5,863 bases of DNA from Burkholderiaceae bacterium (GTDB lineage: Bacteria; Pseudomonadota; Gammaproteobacteria; Burkholderiales; Burkholderiaceae). The DNA is taken from assembly GCA_947373615.1 (NCBI GenBank), contig CANBYN010000127.1:1-5863 (forward strand), written 5' to 3'. Below the pieces are notes generated by a model, which saw nothing but the letters and a program-made list of their open reading frames with translations, ran no database searches and was not told the origin of the DNA. Below, piece by piece: positions 1-5,609 of the stretch (positions are counted from its first letter, which is position 1; each line of letters opens with the position of its first letter). The position numbers and the translations under genes are program-made.

Positions 1-296
1 TCAGCATGCATTGCGACGATAAAGCGATTGGTTAAGGCAGAAATTGGCTCACCGTTTTCGACGGCGCGATTGATGATCTTGTCATCAATGTCAGTGATAT
101 TGCGTACATAAAGGACCTCATACCCACTGGCACGCAACCAACGCACAACCATGTCAAAAACGATCATGACCCTAGCATGACCAATATGGCAAAAGTCGTA
201 AACCGTCATGCCGCAGACATATATTTTTACCTTGCCCGGTTCGATGGGCTTAAAGCTCTGCTTTGAACGACTAAGGGTGTTATAAATTTGCAGCAT
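1..296 (-). CDS. cysS: Cysteinyl-tRNA synthetase, N-terminal part (runs off the window)
   Basis: Class I aminoacyl-tRNA synthetase that activates cysteine with ATP and loads it on tRNA-Cys in the cytoplasm. Only the first 98 codons are in the window. Translation of the minus strand begins MLQIYNTLSRSKQSF, the usual CysRS opening. Cys28 in the segment YVCGMTVYD matches the first zinc ligand of the E. coli enzyme, which discriminates cysteine. The ATP-binding HIGH signature is at residues 37-40, and the family segment NITDIDDKIINRA is at 66-78. The KMSKS loop and the anticodon-binding domain lie outside. The ATG at 296-294 is chosen because it aligns with the family N-terminus, although no Shine-Dalgarno sequence precedes it. 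The gene is divergent from the lipoprotein operon, with a 60-base spacer. Identification is secure. Confidence 0.97.
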   Translation of the reverse strand, partial: MLQIYNTLSRSKQSFKPIEPGKVKIYVCGMTVYDFCHIGHARVMIVFDMVVRWLRASGYEVLYVRNITDIDDKIINRAVENGEPISALTNRFIVAMHA

Positions 297-356
297 AGGG
301 CTATAAAGGAGAGGCAGGTGGCGCCAATTTGTTAGACTGAGCGCTGAGTATATCGA
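297..356. promoter_or_regulatory. Divergent spacer between cysS and the lipoprotein operon, with an imperfect dyad
   Basis: This 60-base spacer must contain or border the start signals of both divergent units. It holds a 14-base dyad at 336-349 (ACT-G-AGCGCT-G-AGT), symmetric except for one facing G/G position. On the minus strand a TATACT hexamer (positions 352-347) resembles a -10 box for cysS, but no good -35 box lies 17 bases upstream. On the plus strand TTGTTA (329-334) and nearby TATAT are too poorly spaced to call a promoter. The dyad could be an operator or chance. Confidence 0.25.
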
Positions 357-1193
357 ATGAGCCAGTTTTACACCCCTTCCCCTATGTCCTTCACCATTCC
401 AGCGCCTCACCATACCCTTTTGAGGGTCCTAGCCGCCGCCTCCGCTCTCGCTTTGCTTGCGGCTTGCAGTACCCCTGCCCAACAGCGCGCTGACTCAGAA
501 ATTCAAGCTGTCAGCAGCCAAGAACTCAAATGTGGGCCTAATTCTCCCTATCTAGGTGCAAGTAATCCAGGGGATCCACCAAAACTCACGACTGATATTG
601 CTTATAACTCGTCTAATGAAGGGCTGTCAGAAACCGTGGCATTGCCTTTTTTGTCTTTCTTGATCATTGAACCAGATCCTGTCACTAAAAATGCGGTGCC
701 CTCAGATGTGGAAAAACTAGTTAAGGCTCGTAAATTCCCCGAGGCAATCGACCTAATCAATAGTCATCTAAAAAAGACTCCGCAAAATGTGCAATTGCGC
801 TTTTTAAAGGCTCGAATCCAAATCGAAACGCAGGATTATGCGCAAGCCAAAAAAACTTTAATTGTGATCACGCAGCAATTTCCCGAACTGCCTGAGCCCT
901 ACAACAATCTTGCAGCTATTGCTGCTAACGAAAATAAATGGATTGAGGCGCGCGATTATCTAGAGCTAGCCTTAAAACTACGTCCAAGTTATGCTGTTGC
1001 TTCCGCAAATTTAGGCGAAGTGTATGTACGTCTTGGCGCTCAAGCTTATGATGATGCTTCGAAATCCGCATTACTCAATCAACGCCTGTATAGCAATCGC
1101 GCAAAAGCCTTGCTAGGCCTATTGAAGACGACTGCAAAAAACCCCATATCAAATTCACCATCCACTAACCTTCCAGAAAGTAGATCTAAATAA
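357..1193 (+). CDS. TPR-repeat lipoprotein, first gene of the ppiB-lpxH operon
   Basis: Predicted envelope lipoprotein of unknown specific function. The N-terminus carries a hydrophobic segment (about residues 21-36) ending in the lipobox LLAAC, with Cys37 as the lipidated residue. After a low-complexity linker with a second cysteine (Cys59) and a short hydrophobic stretch (LPFLSFLII, 96-104), residues about 116-245 form three to four tetratricopeptide-type helical pairs. The clearest repeat is 179-212, with NNLAAIAANENKWIEARDYL followed by LRP. The last about 20 residues are Ser/Asn/Pro-rich. The start is uncertain: ATG at 357 or ATG at 384 (Met10). The latter gives a more ordinary 27-residue signal peptide, and neither has a clear ribosome binding site. 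The stop overlaps the ppiB ATG by one base (TAATG), so translation is probably coupled. TPR lipoproteins usually scaffold protein complexes; a link to outer-membrane biogenesis is inferred only from lpxH. Confidence 0.85.
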   Translation: MSQFYTPSPMSFTIPAPHHTLLRVLAAASALALLAACSTPAQQRADSEIQAVSSQELKCGPNSPYLGASNPGDPPKLTTDIAYNSSNEGLSETVALPFLSFLIIEPDPVTKNAVPSDVEKLVKARKFPEAIDLINSHLKKTPQNVQLRFLKARIQIETQDYAQAKKTLIVITQQFPELPEPYNNLAAIAANENKWIEARDYLELALKLRPSYAVASANLGEVYVRLGAQAYDDASKSALLNQRLYSNRAKALLGLLKTTAKNPISNSPSTNLPESRSK

Positions 1194-1696
1194 TGACTAA
1201 AGTACTTCTCAAAACCAACCACGGTGATATCACCCTAACTCTTGATGCTGCCAAAGCACCTAAAAGCGTTGCAAACTTCTTGCAATACGTTAATAGTGGT
1301 CATTACGATGGCACCATCTTTCATCGTGTAATCAATAATTTTATGATTCAGGGCGGTGGCATGACTGCCGGCATGAAACAAAAGCCCACTGGCGCAGAAA
1401 TTGAAAACGAAGCCGCCAATGGCCTCAAAAATGATCGCTATACAGTTGCAATGGCTCGCACTAGTGAACCGCATTCAGCCACTTCACAATTTTTCATCAA
1501 CGTGAACGACAATGACTTCTTAAATCACACCGCGCCTAATTCACAAGGCTGGGGTTATGCTGTTTTTGGAAAGGTAACTGATGGCGTAGATGTGGTGGAT
1601 GCAATTCGTAAAGTAAAAACAGGTAGCTCAGGTTTTCACCAGGACGTACCTTCAGAAGATGTTGTTATTGAAAAGGCTAGCGTTCTTAAGGAATGA
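1193..1696 (+). CDS. ppiB: Cytoplasmic peptidyl-prolyl cis-trans isomerase B (cyclophilin)
   Basis: Cyclophilin that catalyses cis-trans isomerisation of Xaa-Pro bonds and assists protein folding. The 167 residues match the full length of E. coli PpiB (164). Active-site signatures are intact: FHRVI at 43-47 with catalytic Arg45, FMIQGGG at 50-56, MARTSEPHSATSQFFIN at 87-103 with the substrate-pocket Gln99 and Phe101, NDFLN at 107-111, and the Trp-containing GWGY at 119-122. The C-terminal stretch with HQDVPSEDV is also typical. There is no signal peptide, so it is the cytoplasmic form, not periplasmic PpiA. The gene starts on the last base of the lipoprotein stop codon and ends with a 4-base ATGA overlap with lpxH, so all three are almost certainly one transcript. 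Only weak purine-rich sequence precedes the ATG, which fits translational coupling. Confidence 0.97.
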   Translation: MTKVLLKTNHGDITLTLDAAKAPKSVANFLQYVNSGHYDGTIFHRVINNFMIQGGGMTAGMKQKPTGAEIENEAANGLKNDRYTVAMARTSEPHSATSQFFINVNDNDFLNHTAPNSQGWGYAVFGKVTDGVDVVDAIRKVKTGSSGFHQDVPSEDVVIEKASVLKE

Positions 1697-2481
1697 TTGA
1701 GCAGTACTCGAGCGCCCTGCTCATCTCAGATATCCACCTGACGCCGTCAATGCCATTGACGGCGCAACGATTTTTTGACTTCTGCGAAAAAGAAGCCCCG
1801 AAAGTTGAAGCTCTATACATTCTAGGTGATTTATTTGAATATTGGGTGGGTGATGATGCCGCTTCTCATTCCCCGTTTCAGCAAGAAATCAAACGCGCTA
1901 TTGCCAATCTCTCAACCAAGACCAAGATCTATTACATGCATGGTAATCGAGACTTTCTTCTTGGCCATGATTTCTTAAAAAAAACAGGTATGACTTTGCT
2001 GCATGATCCGTCTTTAGTTGAAATTGCTGGTAATCAATATGTGTTGTCTCACGGCGATGCCCTTTGCACAGCAGATGTGGGTTATCAAGTTTTTCGCGCT
2101 TGGGTCCGCAAACCCTGGGTACAGAAATTATTCTTGCGTATGCCATTATCTTGGCGTCGCTCTATCGCACAACACTTGCGCAATACAAGCCATATTCAAT
2201 ACCAACGTGCCAATAGAAATTCATACGCTAACAATTACATCAAAACCAATGTCACATTGGAAGCCTGCGCAAACGTGCTCCAAAAGCATGCTGGTAATAA
2301 TCTAATCCATGGGCACACGCACCTACCAGCTCACCATGATGAAAATATTGGTGAGCAATCGTGGCAACGTTGGGTTCTATCCGATTGGGATCTAGATCAT
2401 CCTGAAGCTTTATTACCCAAAGCGAGCGCACTATCCATTGATTGCAATGGAGTACGCTATATAGATTTAGTTAAGAACTAA
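1693..2481 (+). CDS. lpxH: UDP-2,3-diacylglucosamine diphosphatase
   Basis: Calcineurin-like metallophosphoesterase that hydrolyses UDP-2,3-diacylglucosamine to lipid X and UMP, the fourth step of lipid A synthesis, on the inner face of the cytoplasmic membrane. The metal-binding motifs are all present: SDIHL (Asp13, His15), GDLFEYWVGDD (Asp46), HGNRDF (Asn85), SHGDALC (His120) and HGHTH (206-210). The LpxH-specific stretch after His120 (TADVGYQVFRAWVRKPWVQKLFL) resembles E. coli closely, which separates it from generic phosphoesterases. Length is 262 residues against 240 in E. coli, most of the excess at the ends and in loops. The ATG overlaps the ppiB stop by four bases. An AAGGA directly abuts the ATG, too close for a standard Shine-Dalgarno sequence, so coupled re-initiation is likely. 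Codons 17-24 form a perfect inverted repeat, listed separately. Confidence 0.97.
   Translation: MIEQYSSALLISDIHLTPSMPLTAQRFFDFCEKEAPKVEALYILGDLFEYWVGDDAASHSPFQQEIKRAIANLSTKTKIYYMHGNRDFLLGHDFLKKTGMTLLHDPSLVEIAGNQYVLSHGDALCTADVGYQVFRAWVRKPWVQKLFLRMPLSWRRSIAQHLRNTSHIQYQRANRNSYANNYIKTNVTLEACANVLQKHAGNNLIHGHTHLPAHHDENIGEQSWQRWVLSDWDLDHPEALLPKASALSIDCNGVRYIDLVKN
1742..1776 (+). repeat. Perfect inverted repeat plus T6 tract inside early lpxH
   Basis: Arms CGCCGTCAATG (1742-1752) and CATTGACGGCG (1754-1764) are exact reverse complements with one base, C1753, between them. In RNA this would fold as an 8-10 bp GC-rich stem with a 3-7 base loop. Six bases after the stem comes a run of six T's (1771-1776). 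The arrangement resembles an intrinsic terminator or attenuator, but the stem-to-T distance is longer than in a standard one. It is entirely coding (Thr17 to Ala24 and on to Phe27-Phe28 of LpxH), in a part of the protein I recall as variable. Function is inferred, not shown. Confidence 0.45.
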
Positions 2482-2523
2482 TTAACTAAACTAAGTGAAT
2501 CACTTGGCGGAGTATTTAGTTAA
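2466..2523. repeat. Alternating inverted repeats at the lpxH/suhB convergent ends
   Basis: The 9-base word TTTAGTTAA occurs at 2466-2474 and 2515-2523, with its exact reverse complement TTAACTAAA at 2482-2490. The central copy can pair with either flanking copy, so two alternative hairpins are possible. A further small dyad, AAGTGA/TCACTT (2493-2498 and 2500-2505), lies inside the second. The repeats cover the last codons of lpxH, the 18-base spacer and the last codons of suhB. The stems are AT-rich and lack a clean T tract, so this is at best a weak bidirectional transcript end. Confidence 0.4.
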
Positions 2524-3288
2524 ACACTGCACCATCTGCGCAAAGATTCGTGGATTAGCGGCAATCACTTCACCGCTCTTGAGGAAACCTTCTTCGCCAC
2601 AGTAATTACCTATCAAGCCACCAGCTTCAGTAATTAATAAGGCGCCAGCTGCCATGTCCCATGGCTTAAGATCGCTCTCAAAAAAGCCATCGTAGCGACC
2701 GGCTGCCACATAAGCCAAATCTAATGATGCGGCACCTGGGCGTCGCAGACCAGCGCACTGACGTGTCATATCAGAAAATATCATTAAGTATTTTTCAAGG
2801 TCTTGATCTTCGCGATACGGAAAGCCTGTGCCAATCAATGCATTTGCTAGGCGATCTTGTGTCGCAACACGTAAGCGCCGACGGTCTAAATAGGCACCAG
2901 AACCACGAGTGGCAGTAAACAACTCATCACGCGTTGGGTCATAGACCACAGCTTGCTGAGTTACGCCGTTGACTGCGAGAGCGATTGACACTGCATATTG
3001 AGGAAAGCCATGTATGAAGTTTGTTGTGCCATCCAACGGGTCAATAATCCAAACATTCTCTGCAGTAATATTATGCTCGCCAGTCTCTTCCGCCAAAAAT
3101 CCATGGGTTGGATAAGCTTCGCTAAGAGTCTCAATAATGGCCGCTTCAGCAGCTTTGTCCACTTCGGTTACAAAATCATTATGTTGTTTGCGGTCTACTT
3201 GTAGACGCTCCAAATTCAGGGAAGCGCGATTAATCACAGTACCAGCACGACGGGCGGCCTTTACGGCCACATTTAACATGGGATGCAT
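2500..3288 (-). CDS. suhB: Inositol-1-monophosphatase family protein SuhB
   Basis: Magnesium-dependent phosphatase of the IMPase superfamily. In E. coli SuhB hydrolyses inositol-1-phosphate in vitro, and its important cellular role is as a partner of the Nus factors in rRNA transcription antitermination. The opening MHPMLNVAVKAARRAG is nearly that of E. coli SuhB, and length (262 against 267) is normal. Metal and substrate motifs are intact: NDFVTEVDKAAE (37-48), the EE pair at 67-68, DPLDGTTNF at 83-91 (Asp83, Asp86) and WDMAAG at 210-215 (Asp211). The ATG at 3288-3286 is chosen by this alignment; the upstream bases TCCATCAAACT contain no Shine-Dalgarno sequence. The gene stands alone on the minus strand, convergent with lpxH and divergent from trmJ. 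The catalytic site appears functional; whether the rRNA role is conserved here is inferred. Confidence 0.95.
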   Translation of the reverse strand: MHPMLNVAVKAARRAGTVINRASLNLERLQVDRKQHNDFVTEVDKAAEAAIIETLSEAYPTHGFLAEETGEHNITAENVWIIDPLDGTTNFIHGFPQYAVSIALAVNGVTQQAVVYDPTRDELFTATRGSGAYLDRRRLRVATQDRLANALIGTGFPYREDQDLEKYLMIFSDMTRQCAGLRRPGAASLDLAYVAAGRYDGFFESDLKPWDMAAGALLITEAGGLIGNYCGEEGFLKSGEVIAANPRIFAQMVQCLTKYSAK

Positions 3289-3426
3289 AGTTTGATGGAC
3301 AAATTAAATAAGAACAAGCCTGTAATATTGCCGAGCATTACGAAAAACTGCGTGACAATATGAGGCTAACGGTCTGATTCTAAACGATTAGGGAACAAAA
3401 CCCCACCCACCCCATTGAATGAGTTG
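3289..3426. other. suhB-trmJ divergent intergenic region
   Basis: This 138-base spacer should hold the promoters of both genes, but I could not identify a convincing -35/-10 pair on either strand. GTGACA at 3352-3357 is the best -35-like hexamer for trmJ, with no good partner. TAGAAT on the minus strand (3382-3377) resembles a -10 box for suhB, also unpartnered. Near trmJ there is a dense C block, CCCCACCCACCCC, at 3401-3413. I see no open reading frame or RNA gene. Confidence 0.4.
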
Positions 3427-4185
3427 ATGAATAAAGAGAAATTCAAATTACTACGTTGGGTCCTGGTAGAGACCAGTCACCCTGGAAATGTTGGTTCTGC
3501 AGCCCGCGCCCTCAAAACCATGGGCTTTGGGGATTTATGGGTAATCAACCCCAAAATCAAAGGGATTGCCATGGAATCTGAAGCAATCGCCTTGGCTAGT
3601 GGTGCAGGCGATCTTCTAGAGTCTGCCCAAGAATCAAGCTCTTTAGACTCTGCAGTGCAGGGATGCTCTCTTGTTTTGGGCTTAACCAGCCGCGATCGTG
3701 AATTTGGGCCTCCAGCCCTTGACTGGCCATCGGCGCGGTCCTTAATACAGGATGTTATTAACAATAACGAGCAAGTTGCCCTACTCTTTGGTCCCGAAAG
3801 AACTGGTTTAGACAACCAACATCTGTCCTTATGCACTCACCGGGTCTGGTTAGATGCTAGCTCAGCCTACCCATCATTAAACCTAGCTCAGGCCCTGATG
3901 GTTTGCGCCTATACCCTCAGGGAAGCTCTAAATCAGGGCAATGAAACAATTGATACGGGATCATCTATGAACAGAGAAGAAAAGGCGGATTTCGCTGATC
4001 CAACTGCTATTGCCGCCATGCTAAATCATTGGCGAGATGGCCTTGAATCTATTGGTTTCCTTGACCCCTCCAACCCCAAAAAACTCATGCCCCGTTTACA
4101 GGCTTTATTTGCCCGCACACGACTTCACAAAGAAGAAATTGACCTCTTACGTGGCATCGCCAAGCAGATGCTGCAGAAAAAATAA
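3427..4185 (+). CDS. trmJ: tRNA (cytidine/uridine-2'-O)-methyltransferase TrmJ
   Basis: SPOUT-class enzyme that uses S-adenosylmethionine to methylate the 2'-O of nucleotide 32 in the anticodon loop of several tRNAs. Key segments, numbered from this start: WVLVETSHPGNVGSAARALKTMG (11-33, with the conserved Arg27), SLVLGLTSRDRE (81-92), LLFGPERTGL (119-128), and the knot-forming YPSLNLAQALMVCAY (148-162). A C-terminal helical extension (about 200-252) includes LFARTRLHKEEIDLLRGI, as in E. coli TrmJ (246 residues). I chose ATG 3427, giving 252 residues; in-frame TTG codons at 3415 and 3424 are alternatives that would add four or one residue. No clear Shine-Dalgarno sequence is present. cysE follows after 23 bases, probably on the same transcript. 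Confidence 0.94.
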   Translation: MNKEKFKLLRWVLVETSHPGNVGSAARALKTMGFGDLWVINPKIKGIAMESEAIALASGAGDLLESAQESSSLDSAVQGCSLVLGLTSRDREFGPPALDWPSARSLIQDVINNNEQVALLFGPERTGLDNQHLSLCTHRVWLDASSAYPSLNLAQALMVCAYTLREALNQGNETIDTGSSMNREEKADFADPTAIAAMLNHWRDGLESIGFLDPSNPKKLMPRLQALFARTRLHKEEIDLLRGIAKQMLQKK

Positions 4186-4208
4186 GCATAGCCCGTTAAA
4201 ATCCAAAT

Positions 4209-4967
4209 ATGTCTAGTCCATTATTCGACCATGTCGACTCCATTATTGCCAGAGATCCCGCTGCGAGAAATCGCCTTGAGGTCATCACCTGCTATCAGGG
4301 TCTGCATGCTGTTTGGTTTCATCGCATCTCCCATTTTTTATGGAATCTTGGTCTGAAATGGTTTGCCCGCCTGCTATCCATGTTTTCTCGCTTCATTACT
4401 GGAATTGAAATCCATCCAGGAGCAAAGATTGGACGCCGAGTATTTTTAGATCATGGTCTTGGTATTGTGATTGGTGAAACTACTGAAATTGGTGATGACT
4501 GCACGATCTATCAAGGCGTTACTTTAGGCGGCACATCACTCTATAAAGGTATTAAACGTCACCCTACTCTTGGTAAGGGCGTCGTGGTGAGTGCTGGTGC
4601 AAAAGTGCTAGGCGGTTTTATGGTGGGCGATGGTTCACGCGTTGGATCTAACGCAGTGGTCCTTAAGGAAATTCCGGCAGGTGCTACCGCCGTAGGTATT
4701 CCTGCGCGCATCCTACATCCCGATTTACCCCAAAGTGCAGATAGTAAAACAAAGGAATATTTTTCCGCTTATGGTGTAACACCCAATGTGGATGATCCTG
4801 TTTCCATGGCACTTAAGGGATTAATCGACGCAACCATTGAGCAAGAAGCTAAAATTGCTGCTCTAGAAAAAGCATTAGCCAAGCTGTGTAACGCACCAAC
4901 CGATACTGCCAGCCCTAGTGATACCAAGCGCGATCTTGATACCATTAAAAAATGGCTCAAGGAATAA
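4209..4967 (+). CDS. cysE: Serine O-acetyltransferase
   Basis: Transfers acetyl from acetyl-CoA to L-serine, giving O-acetylserine, the carbon skeleton for cysteine. It is the short form: residues 1-60 are a reduced helical N-terminus, so it lacks much of the N-terminal domain of E. coli CysE (273). The left-handed beta-helix of hexapeptide repeats spans about 65-172. Active-site histidines are His82 in LDHGLG and His118 in KRHP, corresponding to His158 and His193 of E. coli, with the GVTLGGT segment at 103-109. After PARILHP a C-terminal extension of about 80 residues includes a coiled-coil-like stretch (about 206-227, EQEAKIAALEKALAKL) and ends KKWLKE. It therefore lacks the terminal isoleucine that inserts into CysK. 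No Shine-Dalgarno sequence precedes the ATG; a TAAAAT hexamer at 4197-4202 could be a -10 box of a nearly leaderless transcript, but no -35 box is evident. Confidence 0.96.
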   Translation: MSSPLFDHVDSIIARDPAARNRLEVITCYQGLHAVWFHRISHFLWNLGLKWFARLLSMFSRFITGIEIHPGAKIGRRVFLDHGLGIVIGETTEIGDDCTIYQGVTLGGTSLYKGIKRHPTLGKGVVVSAGAKVLGGFMVGDGSRVGSNAVVLKEIPAGATAVGIPARILHPDLPQSADSKTKEYFSAYGVTPNVDDPVSMALKGLIDATIEQEAKIAALEKALAKLCNAPTDTASPSDTKRDLDTIKKWLKE

Positions 4968-4997
4968 TTAGCTGCTAAGCTAAGCTAGTCAGCTAAT
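4967..4997. terminator. Hairpin shared by the converging cysE and slyD-like genes
   Basis: ATTAGCTG (4967-4974) pairs exactly with CAGCTAAT (4990-4997). After a one-base bulge at T4989 the stem continues with CTA (4975-4977) against TAG (4986-4988), closing an eight-base loop. This gives about 11 bp in a 36-base convergent spacer. The flanks are AT-rich but the T tracts are poor on both sides, so termination is inferred mainly from position and stem. The loop contains tandem GCTAA units. Confidence 0.5.
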
Positions 4998-5003
4998 CAA
5001 TTA

Positions 5004-5609
5004 CTAATGCAAAGTTCGAGGATTTGAATCATTTTCGCCTAGAGGATTACCGGGAAATTCATCCTCCTCATCATCGCCTTCATCTTCATTAGGCATGCCG
5101 AAAGTAAAGCTTTCACCACCCTCTGGATGGCGGTTTTCAATTTCATCTTCAGTTGCCGCGCGGACATCCTCAACCTGAACCCAAAACCGCAAGGCCATCC
5201 CAGCTAATGGATGATTACCATCCAAGACGACTTGGTTATCAGCCACATCGGTTACCGTATAAATCAAGGACTCATCATCGGCATCCTCAGATACTGCATC
5301 TGACTCTTCATCTGCATCAGGCACTCCCTCGAATTGCATGCCTACCTCAAGGGGCTCTGGAAAACGAGTACGAGGCTCAATCTTTAAAAGCTCGGGATCA
5401 TAGTCACCAAAAGCCTCATTTGGCTCTAACTGAATCGTGGCCTCATAACCTATATCTTGACCATCAAGCAAGGTCTCAATTTTAGGGAAAGTGCCCTCAT
5501 AGCCGCCATGCAGGTATACCATCGGAGAATCGGGTTCTTCGATGACATTGTTCTGCGCATCGGTTAACTTATAGCGCAGGGATACGATGGTATTTTTTTC
5601 AATCTTCAT
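5004..5609 (-). CDS. FKBP-type peptidyl-prolyl cis-trans isomerase, SlyD-like, with acidic segments
   Basis: Cytoplasmic FKBP-type prolyl isomerase and probable chaperone of the SlyD architecture. From Met at 5609 the protein is 201 residues and starts MKIEKNTIVSLRYKL, aligning with the start of E. coli SlyD. An upstream in-frame ATG at 5627 would add six residues and is less likely; neither start has a Shine-Dalgarno sequence. FKBP parts are at about 1-66 (YLHGGYEGTFPKIETLLDGQ, 32-51) and 125-150 (VVLDGNHPLAGMALRFWVQVEDV). The chaperone insert-in-flap domain lies between them, beginning NEAFGDYDPELL (64-75). Two features are unusual: an acidic insertion at about 98-114, and a tail (about 163-201) rich in Asp/Glu rather than His/Cys. 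Only four histidines are present (34, 133, 161, 201), so the nickel-binding tail of SlyD is missing. It converges on cysE and diverges from the RoxA-like gene. Confidence 0.92.
   Translation of the reverse strand: MKIEKNTIVSLRYKLTDAQNNVIEEPDSPMVYLHGGYEGTFPKIETLLDGQDIGYEATIQLEPNEAFGDYDPELLKIEPRTRFPEPLEVGMQFEGVPDADEESDAVSEDADDESLIYTVTDVADNQVVLDGNHPLAGMALRFWVQVEDVRAATEDEIENRHPEGGESFTFGMPNEDEGDDEEDEFPGNPLGENDSNPRTLH

Noticed and set aside
69..89. 8-bp inverted repeat ATTGATGA/TCATCAAT with a 5-base loop
   Set aside because: It falls on the conserved CysRS segment D-I-D-D-K-I-I-N, whose codons readily generate such symmetry; no adjoining T tract or other signal supports a function.
2018..2305. 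95-codon plus-strand frame inside lpxH
   Set aside because: An out-of-frame shadow of lpxH with no motif; the lpxH frame carries all the metal ligands over this span.
3415..3426. TTG at 3415 as the trmJ start
   Set aside because: It would start directly after the C block with no Shine-Dalgarno sequence; ATG 3427 is a better codon and fits the family N-terminus.
3477..3836. 119-codon minus-strand frame inside trmJ
   Set aside because: It lies wholly within a clearly recognised gene, has no family resemblance and no start signals.
5153..5485. 110-codon plus-strand frame antisense to the FKBP gene
   Set aside because: It is the mirror of an acidic, low-complexity coding region, giving a His/Pro/Arg-rich product with no recognisable domain and no ribosome binding site.
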